A stretch of 37,775 nucleotides of DNA, taken from contig NZ_JABWSY010000029.1 in NCBI RefSeq assembly GCF_013396335.1, forward strand, positions 1 to 37,775, given 5' to 3'. Positions 15,123 to 23,626 of this stretch are shown here, in pieces. The notes below the pieces were generated by a model that did not search any database, had not been told where the DNA came from, and saw nothing but the letters and a program-made list of their open reading frames with translations. The DNA is from Bacillus sp. EB106-08-02-XG196 (GTDB taxonomy: Bacteria; Bacillota; Bacilli; Bacillales; Cytobacillaceae). The position numbers and the translations under genes are program-made. Each line of letters opens with the position of its first letter. Positions within the stretch are counted from its first letter, which is position 1.

Positions 15123-17429
15123 CTACTCCTTTATATTTTCTGAAATTTTTATTTGCCCCGCGCTCGATGTGCCGATCATCGTTGCGATAAGTACCGTGAA
15201 TATCATCAGCAGCGGACTAAACAGATACGCCGTAAGCGGATTGACCGTAAAATTAAACGTAGACGCTCCGAACGAAGAGATAAGTGCGCCGGCAAGAACC
15301 TCTCCGAGAGTATTCGCGAGAAAACTACCGAGAGTAATTCCGACAATTAGAATGAAAACCGAGCGAGAAACATACTGCGCCTTAATATCCGAGTTTGTAA
15401 AACCGAGTGCCTTCATTACGGCAATGGAATATCTATCCTTTGCAACAAGCAATTTCATGAACAACAGTGTAACCAGTACCGTAATAACCAGCGCAACAGC
15501 AACTGCGGCGTAGGAAGCCCTTTCGACCGAGCTTATGGTCGAGCCGAGGGTTTGAGAAACAAATTCATCAATGTCTGAAGTTTTTGCAAAATCAAATTTG
15601 GCCGAATATCCTGAAACCTTACTGCCGACAAGGGATTTGTCCGAAAGTTCAACACAGACGATGGTCCACATGATGTTCGCCGAATGATCGGTGAATACAG
15701 CCTTTGCGGTTTTGCCGCCGTTTGTAACATCGGAGTATATTCCGGTTACCGTGAGATTCTTCTCCTTCCCTTCAATCACCAGCGTAATGACATCGCCGAC
15801 CTTTTTGCTCATCTCACCGGCGTTAATAGCCGAAAGAGCGATTTCGTCATCACGATCGGGCGCTCTGCCCTCAGAATACTCTATAGGGAACGCCAAATGG
15901 TCACCGAGTTCAACTTTTATATTTTCCTCTGACCCGTTTTTTGTTTTTACTTTGAAAGTCTCCGTTATCAGAACAGTATACTTTGAAACGGCACTGTCAC
16001 TGTCTATCGTCTTCACAATTTCATTGGTTTTTTCAGGTATATTGGTCTGAATGCGCAAATCGTAGTTTCCAATACCCATATATTGAATGAAGCTTTTTGA
16101 GGAGATCGTGTTGTAGAGGTTCTGGGGAACAATCATGATAAATGCCGAAATCACCAGGACCACAAGCATGGTGGCGTAAAGTCTTTTTCTGACGAGTACA
16201 TCCTTGATTCCAAGAAAAATATTTGTGCTAACCAGTCTGTTACTAGTTAAGGAAAAACGCTTTGCGCCAGTTTTCTTTTCCTGAGAAGTACCATAGCGAA
16301 TAGCTTCCGCAGCGGATATTTTCCGAAACCGTTTCAAAACAAAGTTTACATAAGAAACAATTGCAAGAAATACAATCAGTATGCCAATCATTCCTAAACC
16401 TAGGGCAACAGAAGAACTTTCGCTTTCGCCCATATAAATCCGTATATTTTCAAGAAGCATGCCTTGGAACATAAGCGAAAGAATAAATCCAAGAATACTA
16501 CCTGCCACCGCAATAGCTGCATATTTCGCAAGATATATCTTCTTTATGTCGGAAAGACGAAGCCCTATTGCCTTCATAACACCAATTTCACGGTAGTCGT
16601 CTTCGATTTTCGCAAGGAGCGTAAAACGTATACACATAAAAGTGATGGCAACGACAAGTATACTTACTAGAAGGATAACCGCAATCATCATCCCGTCTGA
16701 AATGGCGTTCATCGTTTTGAAAAGAGTATAGGTAACCGTTGGTCCGTTCGCTTCAAGTCCTGCGGAAGCATAAGCTGTTTCAAATTCGCCTATCGCCGAG
16801 AAATCCTTTAATCTAAACTCAATCAGATACTCGATACTTCCAAGGCCTTTTAATTCTGCGAAATCTTTGTTGCTTACAAGAAATCGCTTTGAAGCGGAGA
16901 GTGAGGAATTCATGGTCGAATCACGGAGAAATCCCGCAACGGTAAATTCCTTCCCGCTTATTACGGCCTTGTCACCGACCTTTGTCGTGTTGTCCCTCAT
17001 ATAGGTTACTGGAACATAAAGCTCGCTGTCGGATACACTGATGATGTTGCCGTTAAGATCAAGAAGATAATCGAATTTTTCGTTCTGTATGCTGAAGCCA
17101 TTATCTTGAACACTATCGCTGAGCGAATGATCGCCTAAGAGAATCTCCGCGCCGTCCATGCCTAGAAACTCAACTACCTGATATTCTTCGACGTTGTTAT
17201 TTTGCTCTGCAAAGGATTTAAGTCGCTCGGCATCAAAATCACCGGAATGCATTTGCATGAAATGCGGAGTTTTCGCCTGCGTCATAAGCGTATCTAGCGC
17301 ACCAGAAAGATTTACAACAAGTATCGCCGCAAGCGAAACAAGCATAGAGGCCGCAGCTACAAATATCATTGTTGTCAGCGTTATCGCTTTACTCTTTAAA
17401 ATGTCATTACGGATTATTCTGAAATACAT
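15123..17429 (-). CDS. ABC transporter permease, two FtsX domains
   Basis: 768 residues. An N-terminal helix (~15-37) is followed by an outside domain (~40-235). Three helices (~245-370) form the first FtsX module. A new helix (~415-435) starts a second outside domain (~440-640), and three terminal helices (~645-760) form the second module. The characteristic FtsX phrase EIGVMKAIGLRLSDIKKIYL recurs as SIAVMKALGFTNSDIKAQYV in the second half, showing internal duplication. No histidine kinase or response regulator adjoins, unlike Bce systems. The ribosome site AGAGGTGA precedes the ATG. The GC-rich, unusual codon use is shared with the ATPase. Export of a peptide or lipid is inference. Confidence 0.85.
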   Translation of the reverse strand: MYFRIIRNDILKSKAITLTTMIFVAAASMLVSLAAILVVNLSGALDTLMTQAKTPHFMQMHSGDFDAERLKSFAEQNNNVEEYQVVEFLGMDGAEILLGDHSLSDSVQDNGFSIQNEKFDYLLDLNGNIISVSDSELYVPVTYMRDNTTKVGDKAVISGKEFTVAGFLRDSTMNSSLSASKRFLVSNKDFAELKGLGSIEYLIEFRLKDFSAIGEFETAYASAGLEANGPTVTYTLFKTMNAISDGMMIAVILLVSILVVAITFMCIRFTLLAKIEDDYREIGVMKAIGLRLSDIKKIYLAKYAAIAVAGSILGFILSLMFQGMLLENIRIYMGESESSSVALGLGMIGILIVFLAIVSYVNFVLKRFRKISAAEAIRYGTSQEKKTGAKRFSLTSNRLVSTNIFLGIKDVLVRKRLYATMLVVLVISAFIMIVPQNLYNTISSKSFIQYMGIGNYDLRIQTNIPEKTNEIVKTIDSDSAVSKYTVLITETFKVKTKNGSEENIKVELGDHLAFPIEYSEGRAPDRDDEIALSAINAGEMSKKVGDVITLVIEGKEKNLTVTGIYSDVTNGGKTAKAVFTDHSANIMWTIVCVELSDKSLVGSKVSGYSAKFDFAKTSDIDEFVSQTLGSTISSVERASYAAVAVALVITVLVTLLFMKLLVAKDRYSIAVMKALGFTNSDIKAQYVSRSVFILIVGITLGSFLANTLGEVLAGALISSFGASTFNFTVNPLTAYLFSPLLMIFTVLIATMIGTSSAGQIKISENIKE

Positions 17430-17479
17430 AAGTCACCTCTGTTTTAAAGCTTTTTTAACCGATTTTACATTATGAATCG

Positions 17480-17579
17480 TTACCAAATTACTAGAGTCAC
17501 ACCTATAAGTACTCCCGTGACAATAGGTTTGAGCACACGCGCATTACCATCAACGAATGCCCCTAATACTATTTTTCAT
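17480..17579 (-). pseudogene. Possible small membrane protein gene with a one-base frameshift
   Basis: On the minus strand GAGGAAAACATTG precedes ATG AAA AAT at 17579, which soon hits a stop. Removing one A from the A5 run gives a 30-odd-residue frame that reads MKIVLGAFVDGNARVL, then a hydrophobic tail ending in LVIW and a TAA at 17480. The ribosome site, start and hydrophobic tail fit together only across the A-run. It could be a decayed gene, a sequencing error or chance. Confidence 0.25.
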
Positions 17580-17719
17580 CAATGTTTTCCTCACTTTCAT
17601 TTATTTAGTCTCTTTCATGTAACTATACAATTGAACTGAATTTAGCTTAACAGTCCTTCGACTGATTTTCTTCTAAGACTTTGTAAATTTATTGTTAATC
17701 TTTCTGAACTGTGAAGGAG

Positions 17720-17739
17720 TTTTCTGTGTAAACAGAAAA
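17720..17739 (+). promoter_or_regulatory. Hairpin in the leader of the FkbM gene
   Basis: TTTTCTGT-GTAA-ACAGAAAA, an 8-bp stem with a tight 4-base loop, 40 bases before the FkbM start. No long T tract follows. Possible operator or mRNA element. Confidence 0.35.
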
Positions 17740-17779
17740 TTCTATGGATGTAGTTATTTACATTTACAAGGGGGAAAAA

Positions 17780-18715
17780 ATGAATACGAGAGCATCTGCG
17801 GGAAAGACATTCATATTAAAAATGTGGGAAAATTATCCGAGGACGTGGAAGTTTTTAATTGATTTAGGGATATTTCTTAAATACAGGACCTTGAATACTA
17901 GTAAAATTCCAAAAGAAATTGTGCTGCCTTCCTCCAATATGATCTTTATCAATTCCGAAGAAAATCGTGGCAGAGCATTGTTGATCAGTAATGGGATGAC
18001 TCAAAAGCGTTTGGCCCATTTTTGGATGAACGCTGTGAATGAGTATTCACCAGATTTGGTTATCGATGTAGGCGTAAACTATGGTGAATGTATTTTCTCG
18101 ACAAATTATCCTACCCACACACAAATTTATGGAATCGAAGCGAATCGCGATTTGTTAACGTATATTCATCAATCAAGAGAGGTTCATCGAAATAAAGAGC
18201 AAATTAAGATCTTTAATGTTTTTGCGGCAGATAAAGAAGAAGAAAAGACGTTCTATGTGGATAAACATTGGTCTGGAACATCTTCTGCAGCCTATCGTCC
18301 TGCACATGACATGATTGAACAAACAACGGTTAACTCTGTTAAGATTGATTCAATCGTCGAAGAGGATGTAACGAACAAAACTATTTTATTTAAAGTGGAT
18401 GTTGAGGGCTATGAAGCATTTGTTTTAAAAGGGATGACAGAACTAATTCAGAAAAGTGCTTCTGCTTTAGGTTTTATTGAGTTTAATAGTGAGTATATGG
18501 AAAAATCCGGTGTAAATTTAAATGACTTTTTGCGGTTTTTACAACAACATTTTACCGTATACATCTATATCAAAAATGGACTTGTAAATGGAAGTCAATT
18601 AACTCTCTCCGATTTACATAAACTATTCGGGTCAAATTATATTCATACAGATATGATTTTAGTGAAAAATGTAATAAATCAATTAGATTTATTACAGCTT
18701 TCTTCAGCTTCATAG
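17780..18715 (+). CDS. FkbM-family SAM-dependent methyltransferase
   Basis: 311 residues from the ATG at 17780, chosen because AAGGGGGAAA stands right before it; the longer frame from 17744 lacks a ribosome site. The SAM-binding motif I is DLVIDVGVNYGE at ~87-98, followed by the acidic IYGIEANRDLL. The family-typical FKVDVEGYEAFVLKGM lies at ~200-215, then a C-terminal strand region. FkbM proteins O-methylate sugars or small metabolites, often for capsule or exopolysaccharide. No glycosyltransferase lies nearby, so this is an orphan. Family secure; acceptor unknown. Confidence 0.82.
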   Translation: MNTRASAGKTFILKMWENYPRTWKFLIDLGIFLKYRTLNTSKIPKEIVLPSSNMIFINSEENRGRALLISNGMTQKRLAHFWMNAVNEYSPDLVIDVGVNYGECIFSTNYPTHTQIYGIEANRDLLTYIHQSREVHRNKEQIKIFNVFAADKEEEKTFYVDKHWSGTSSAAYRPAHDMIEQTTVNSVKIDSIVEEDVTNKTILFKVDVEGYEAFVLKGMTELIQKSASALGFIEFNSEYMEKSGVNLNDFLRFLQQHFTVYIYIKNGLVNGSQLTLSDLHKLFGSNYIHTDMILVKNVINQLDLLQLSSAS

Positions 18716-18720
18716 GGTTT

Positions 18721-18739
18721 ACAGTGCCTGTAACACTGT
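18721..18739. repeat. Palindromic repeat, GCGAACAGTGCC family (core)
   Basis: ACAGTG-CCTGTAA-CACTGT, outer arms lost. It begins six bases after the FkbM stop. Confidence 0.6.
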
Positions 18740-18768
18740 TCATAATAAATATCCAAAATTAGCAATAC

Positions 18769-18797
18769 AAGCGAACAGTGCCTGGCACTGTTCGCTT
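18769..18797. repeat. Palindromic repeat, GCGAACAGTGCC family (complete copy)
   Basis: AAGCGAACAGTGCC/TGGCACTGTTCGCTT. This is the most perfect copy in the window together with 29506-29532; a 14-base arm pairs with almost no loop. Confidence 0.85.
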
Positions 18798-18818
18798 TAC
18801 CTTTTGTATTCATTACAC

Positions 18819-18847
18819 TTGAAAATAAAAATATAATATCATACAAT
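18819..18847 (+). promoter_or_regulatory. Sigma-A promoter of the Phd-Uma2 fusion gene
   Basis: TTGAAA (18819-18824), exactly 17 bases, TACAAT (18842-18847). The predicted transcript start near 18854 falls inside the adjacent palindrome (18851-18878). Confidence 0.65.
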
Positions 18848-18850
18848 CCA

Positions 18851-18878
18851 ATTAGCTAAATTAGCTATTTTAGCTAAT
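18851..18878 (+). promoter_or_regulatory. Candidate autoregulatory operator, three TTAGCTA units
   Basis: Perfect 10-bp arms ATTAGCTAAA/TTTAGCTAAT around TTAGCTAT, so TTAGCTA-type units occur three times in 28 bases. It overlaps the predicted transcript start and lies just before the ribosome site. Phd-type antitoxins bind palindromes at their own promoters, and this gene's N-terminus is such a domain. Confidence 0.55.
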
Positions 18879-18894
18879 AATGGAGGTGTCACTA

Positions 18895-19641
18895 ATGATT
18901 GTCAGTTCAACTGAGTTACAAAATAATTTTGGAAAGTATTTAATGCTTGTGGCACAAGAGGATATTGTCATTACACGAAACGGTTTAGAAATTGCTAAAT
19001 TAACAGCAATTAGAGAATCGGCATTGGATGATACAAACTTAACTAATGTGGTCTACGAAAAAGCACCAGAATACAGTCCTCTTGGGAAAAAAGCATCTTA
19101 TGATGAATTTCTTCACTTACAACAGGAGTCCGATGAACGGTACGAGTATATTGACGGTGAAATCTATTTACTCGCATCGCCAAGAACGGTTCATCAAATA
19201 GCTATAACTGAGTTATTTGGTATTTTTTATAACTTTTTCCAAGGTACAAATTGTACACCGATAGTCGCTCCTTACGATATTGAGCTTAGAAGAACACCCG
19301 AAAACATTAATATTGTTCAGCCAGACATTATGATTATTTGTGATTTGGAGGATAAATTAAGTGAAGATGACTATTATAAAGGTGTCCCCTCACTTGTCGT
19401 TGAAGTACTTTCAAAAAGTACGCGAAGAAAAGATCTTATAAAGAAACTCGATTTGTACATGTCTTGTGGGGTGAGTGAGTACTGGATCGTTAATCCAGAC
19501 AATAGGGAAGTAACTGTCTATCTTTTTGAAGATTTTAATATTAGCAATAGTGCAACATATAAAAATAGTGAAGCCGCACAATCATTCACTTTTACCGGGT
19601 TAAGTGCTGAGATCAAGAGAATTTTTAGAGTCAAAACGTAA
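18895..19641 (+). CDS. Phd/YefM antitoxin domain fused to Uma2-type nuclease
   Basis: 248 residues from ATG 18895, fixed by GGAGGTG seven bases upstream; the in-frame ATG at 18880 overlaps that site. Residues ~1-40 match Phd/YefM antitoxins: STELQNNFGKYLMLVAQEDIVITRNGLEIAKL. Residues ~68-248 match Uma2 (DUF820), a PD-(D/E)xK fold, with YEYIDGEIYLL, the acidic D144 in QPDIMII, then E170 and K174 in VVEVLSKST, and VSEYWIVNP. Uma2 proteins are abundant and poorly understood putative endonucleases. Fusing the DNA-binding antitoxin to the nuclease would make a single-gene, self-regulated unit, and no separate toxin gene is adjacent. Domain calls are firm; toxicity is inference. Confidence 0.8.
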   Translation: MIVSSTELQNNFGKYLMLVAQEDIVITRNGLEIAKLTAIRESALDDTNLTNVVYEKAPEYSPLGKKASYDEFLHLQQESDERYEYIDGEIYLLASPRTVHQIAITELFGIFYNFFQGTNCTPIVAPYDIELRRTPENINIVQPDIMIICDLEDKLSEDDYYKGVPSLVVEVLSKSTRRKDLIKKLDLYMSCGVSEYWIVNPDNREVTVYLFEDFNISNSATYKNSEAAQSFTFTGLSAEIKRIFRVKT

Positions 19642-19708
19642 ACAAGTTTCATGCTAAAAACGGTTTACCTGTTAGGCTTCTCTGTGACGGTTGTAAATGA
19701 GGTATACC

Positions 19709-19740
19709 AAAAAAATCAGCCCTTTTTAAAGAAAGGGCTG
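19709..19740 (-). terminator. Terminator of the hydantoinase operon
   Basis: Read leftwards: CAGCCCTTT/AAAGGGCTG stem (9 bp, 6-base loop) followed by a long T tract. It lies 31 bases past the HyuB stop. Confidence 0.85.
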
Positions 19741-19770
19741 AACAACTGATTCAGTTAATATTATACAATC

Positions 19771-21564
19771 CTATATTTGACGATTCGCCACTATTTCATC
19801 TCTATTTCCATAATCAAAGCTTTTCAGTTCTCCACGTGATTTACGGATTTCTTGACGCAATGCTTCAGTCTGCTCATTGTGAATTTCAAAGCTCTCTGGA
19901 TTCAATACTACCCCATAGGATTCTCTGGCCTTCTCAATACTTGCTAATCGACGGATAACGTCCAATCTTACTTTTTCAGGATCTCTCGATAATGGATCCC
20001 CCCAACCGCCGCTTCCACCTGTAACGAATAGAAGCTGGTCTCCTTTTTCGACCTCAATATGGTCTACTTTTGACTCTAGTACTATTTTTTCCTGACCGCC
20101 ATTTTTGATAAGCAGTTTGTAAGAGGAAGACCCTGGTTCCCCCCCATTAATTCCCCATGGCTGTAAGGCTGCACGATCATCATGAATCGATACGGTTCCT
20201 GATGATAAGAACGTATATAGTTTTTCATTGCAGTTTCCACCGCGGTGTAAACCAGCGCCTCCAGAATCTTTACCTGTTCGATAATATTCCACCCGCAGTG
20301 GATAGTATGTTTCCAAGTATTCCGTAGGGATATTAACAAATGCCGGCCACCATGAATGCCCGTCCAGACCGTCTCCTATCGGTCTTCCTGGCAATCCTCC
20401 GTACATAACCTCCATTAGATGGAAATGTCTATTATTTTCATCTGTGCCGGAATAGATAAAGTAAGGACTTGTACCATATCCCGCAGCCGGGCTGCTTTCA
20501 GGTGAATTCAGAGAAAGTGCACCACTTAAAACATCGAATAGACGACTTAGCGCATGTGTACGACACCCTAATGCGGCAGGGTATTTTGGACGTAATAAGC
20601 TTCCTTCTGGTGTTTCGATATGAAGATTGTCATAAAAGCCGTCATTAAACATGATTGCTGGGTCAAACACTGAGATGAGGAATGCCCCAATAAACATTTT
20701 AAACATATTTTCACTTAGATAATAGTTAATAGGTCCCGGAGCCTGAGGATCTGTACCAGTCCAGTCAAAATAGGCTTGGTCTCCTTCTCTCCAGATCGTT
20801 AGCTTCATCTTAAATGGACCATTTCCTAATCCATCACTGTCAATGTAATCCTCAAACGAAACTGGTGTCTCAGGTAAAAAATTGGTGATTAAATGCTTCA
20901 TCATCATCTTTGTCCTGTCTAATAAATGGTCCAAAGCGTCAAGATACACATCAGAACCAAAACGATCACAAACCTCTTTTACCCGCTTTTCAGCTGTACG
21001 GCAAGACGCGACAATTCCCATTAAGTCACTATAATTTTCGATAGGAGTACGGCTGTTTGTTTTAAGAATCTTGATGATGGCATCGTTTAATTTTCCTTGT
21101 TCGTATAATTTGACCGGTGGAAAACGAACGCCTTCACCAAAAATAGAGGTTGCCCCTACAGGCATACTTGATGGAACAGGTCCGCCAACATCCATCACAT
21201 GGCCAAACATCGATGCATAGCCTACGATTTTCTGTTCGTGAAAAATAGGAACAATGACCATCCAATCATTCACGTGTGAAATAGATCCCCCACAGCTATA
21301 TGGATCACTTAAGAAGATAACATCTCCTTCATGAACACCTTCAGGAAAATGGGCAATAACCTCTGGGACATGAGAACCAAAATTCCCAACAACCATTTTC
21401 CCATCAGGATTTGTAATCATTGGAAAACAATCATGCTGCTCGCGAATAACAGGTGACATCGCAGAACGGAAAAGGGTAACATCCATTTCTTCCTTTATAT
21501 TCTTTAAAGCGTTTTCAATAATATCAACGGTTATAGAATCAACTCTTGTTTGCACCTTCATCAT
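19771..21564 (-). CDS. hyuB: Hydantoinase/oxoprolinase subunit B
   Basis: 597 residues, normal for N-methylhydantoinase B-type proteins. It has the N-terminal VDIIENALKNIKEEMDVTLFRSAMSPVIREQHD and the metal/active-site region GNFGSHVPEVI...DVIFLSDPYSCGGSISHVNDW, then FGHVMDVGGP and a C-terminal GGSGGWGDPLSRDPEKV. With subunit A it forms an ATP-dependent amidohydrolase that opens cyclic amides (5-oxoproline, hydantoins); relatives act as ketone or aryl carboxylases. It directly follows subunit A with no gap and is last in a six-gene operon. The partner amidase upstream points to hydrolysis rather than carboxylation. Substrate not determined. Confidence 0.88.
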   Translation of the reverse strand: MMKVQTRVDSITVDIIENALKNIKEEMDVTLFRSAMSPVIREQHDCFPMITNPDGKMVVGNFGSHVPEVIAHFPEGVHEGDVIFLSDPYSCGGSISHVNDWMVIVPIFHEQKIVGYASMFGHVMDVGGPVPSSMPVGATSIFGEGVRFPPVKLYEQGKLNDAIIKILKTNSRTPIENYSDLMGIVASCRTAEKRVKEVCDRFGSDVYLDALDHLLDRTKMMMKHLITNFLPETPVSFEDYIDSDGLGNGPFKMKLTIWREGDQAYFDWTGTDPQAPGPINYYLSENMFKMFIGAFLISVFDPAIMFNDGFYDNLHIETPEGSLLRPKYPAALGCRTHALSRLFDVLSGALSLNSPESSPAAGYGTSPYFIYSGTDENNRHFHLMEVMYGGLPGRPIGDGLDGHSWWPAFVNIPTEYLETYYPLRVEYYRTGKDSGGAGLHRGGNCNEKLYTFLSSGTVSIHDDRAALQPWGINGGEPGSSSYKLLIKNGGQEKIVLESKVDHIEVEKGDQLLFVTGGSGGWGDPLSRDPEKVRLDVIRRLASIEKARESYGVVLNPESFEIHNEQTEALRQEIRKSRGELKSFDYGNRDEIVANRQI

Positions 21565-23613
21565 TTATACCTCCTTAGAGATTAATAGATTCATATACTT
21601 ATCAACGGTTGCTACAAACCCAGGTAAAACTAAGGTGGTACTATCTTTTTGTGTAACGATGGCAGGTCCATACACCTCGTTATTCGGTCGAAGTAAATCT
21701 CTATCATATAATGGAGTTTTCACAAACTCCCCATCAAAATATGCTTCATGGTTAGGATCAATTATTGCCTGACTGGCATCTGAATCACTTGGCTCACTAG
21801 CAGGGATGGTTGGAGAAGATACTTTCCCTATTGATACCGCTCGTAAATTGACAACCTCAATGTCGATGTCCATCTTAAATCCATAGATGCTTTCATGAAT
21901 TTCGTCGAATTTGTTTTTGATTCGTACTAAACCTTGTTCTAATAACTCTTGAAGGTCTACTTGTAAAGCAATCTCATGACCTTGACGGTAGTACCTTACA
22001 TCCACTTCATGATTCACGATTTGTCTGTCGGCATTAACCCCTTCATCTTGCAGCCATTGTCTTGCATCATTGCCAAGAACCTCTAATTCATCCACAAGTG
22101 TTTCTTTATCTAGTTCGCTTAATATCCTAATAAATGTCTTGGAGTATTCATTTCTTATATCAGATTGTAAGAATCCTAATGCTGATAATACGCCTGGAGT
22201 TGGAGGAACAATGACCGGGAAGGTTCCTGATAAATTTCCTAACGCATTGCCATGAAGAGGTCCAGCTCCCCCTAGCGCTACCAAGGCAAACTGACGAGGG
22301 TCATGGCCTTTTTCAACAGAAACAACTCTTATCGCTCCATACATATTCTCGTTAACAATATCGTATATTCCTTTAGCTGCACGGTAGAGATCAATTCCTA
22401 ATCTTTCAGCAACCTTGTTTACTGCTTGCTTGGATGCTTCTACATCTAAACTCATTTCTCCCCCAACTAAGCTTGGCGGTAAGTAGCCTAGTACAACATT
22501 GGCATCTGTAACTGTTGGTTCTGTGCCGCCTCGGCCATAGCATGCAGGACCAGGTTCGGAACCCGCACTTTGCGGTCCGACACGAAGTGCACCAGATGGC
22601 GGCACGTGTGCGATTGACCCGCCTCCCGCGCCCACTGTTTCAACCTCAAGTGATGGAGCTTTTACCGGGAAGACGCCTACCTTTGTTTCGCGGGCAACCT
22701 TCGGATTCCCATTATACGTTAAGGATACATCTGTTGAAGTTCCACCCATATCAAATGAAATAACATTCTTATGGCCAATTTGATTACCGATCATAGCCGA
22801 AGCAGTTACTCCGCCTGATGGACCAGACAACATGGTATGTACTGGGCGGGTGGCAGCAGCAGGTATACTCATCAATCCGCCATCTGAGCGAACGATACTA
22901 ACCCGGCTATCCATCTTTTCTGCATTTACCTTTTCCTCAATATTAGTTAAATATCTTTGCATGGGAGGACGAACGTAAGAATTCATAACCGTCGTCAGCG
23001 TTCTCTCATATTCACGAAACTCTGGTAGAATATCATAAGAAATGGTTACAGGAATGTCAGGGTTAATACTCTGGGCAATCTCCTTAATCCGATTTTCGTG
23101 GATCGGATTGGAATAGGAGTTGATTAAACTAATCGTTAAACTCTCGATGCCCTGATTATATAAATCTATTATTTGTTCCCTGATATCTTCTTCATCTAAC
23201 TCATGATGAACCTCACCGGAAGCTGTCACTCGTTCTCTTACCCCGCGCGTATTTACGAGGTCTGCTAATGGTTCAGGCTTTAGAAAGCCAATCCAAGCAC
23301 TAATTGGTGCCGGAGTCCAAGAACGTGCCACATGAAGAACCTGCTCAAATCCAGCTGTGGTTAATAACCCTACCTTTGCACCTTTTCCTTCTAGCACAGC
23401 ATTTGTTGCAACCGTCGTACCATGGATAATCGTCTTGATTTGTGAAAGTTCAATGCCAACTTCCTGACAAACCTTTTTAATTCCATGCATGAGTCCAATC
23501 GATTGATCGGAGGTGGTAGATGGTACTTTTGTTACATAAATACTGCCAGTTTCCTCATTTTGTAGAACAATATCCGTGAAAGTTCCCCCAACATCAACAG
23601 CTACACGATACAT
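21565..23613 (-). CDS. hyuA: Hydantoinase/oxoprolinase subunit A
   Basis: 682 residues. The N-terminal ASKHA-type ATP-binding motif is DVGGTFTD (7-14), followed by IHGTTVATNAVLEGKGAKVGLLTT. The second phosphate motif is NVISFDMGGTSTDVSL and the adenosine motif is VGAGGGSIA. The C-terminal third matches the swollenin-like/acetone-carboxylase tail. It activates the ring amide with ATP for subunit B. It lies 13 bases after the amidase gene and abuts subunit B. The ribosome site AAGGGGGGTAA is strong. All visible motifs are intact, so the enzyme should be active. Confidence 0.9.
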   Translation of the reverse strand: MYRVAVDVGGTFTDIVLQNEETGSIYVTKVPSTTSDQSIGLMHGIKKVCQEVGIELSQIKTIIHGTTVATNAVLEGKGAKVGLLTTAGFEQVLHVARSWTPAPISAWIGFLKPEPLADLVNTRGVRERVTASGEVHHELDEEDIREQIIDLYNQGIESLTISLINSYSNPIHENRIKEIAQSINPDIPVTISYDILPEFREYERTLTTVMNSYVRPPMQRYLTNIEEKVNAEKMDSRVSIVRSDGGLMSIPAAATRPVHTMLSGPSGGVTASAMIGNQIGHKNVISFDMGGTSTDVSLTYNGNPKVARETKVGVFPVKAPSLEVETVGAGGGSIAHVPPSGALRVGPQSAGSEPGPACYGRGGTEPTVTDANVVLGYLPPSLVGGEMSLDVEASKQAVNKVAERLGIDLYRAAKGIYDIVNENMYGAIRVVSVEKGHDPRQFALVALGGAGPLHGNALGNLSGTFPVIVPPTPGVLSALGFLQSDIRNEYSKTFIRILSELDKETLVDELEVLGNDARQWLQDEGVNADRQIVNHEVDVRYYRQGHEIALQVDLQELLEQGLVRIKNKFDEIHESIYGFKMDIDIEVVNLRAVSIGKVSSPTIPASEPSDSDASQAIIDPNHEAYFDGEFVKTPLYDRDLLRPNNEVYGPAIVTQKDSTTLVLPGFVATVDKYMNLLISKEV

Positions 23614-23626
23614 TTGTGTTACCCCC

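Noticed and set aside
15082..15513. 143-codon rightward frame opposite the ABC permease, and several similar frames opposite other genes
   Set aside because: They are antisense shadows of genes with clear domains, and lack ribosome sites and recognisable protein motifs.
17430..17779. Riboswitch or T-box upstream of the FkbM or permease genes
   Set aside because: No conserved riboswitch core or T-box sequence could be recognised; only a short hairpin is present.
19771..23613. Acetone or acetophenone carboxylase instead of hydantoinase
   Set aside because: No carboxylase gamma/third subunit or biotin-type partner; the adjacent amidase favours amide hydrolysis, though distant kinship remains.
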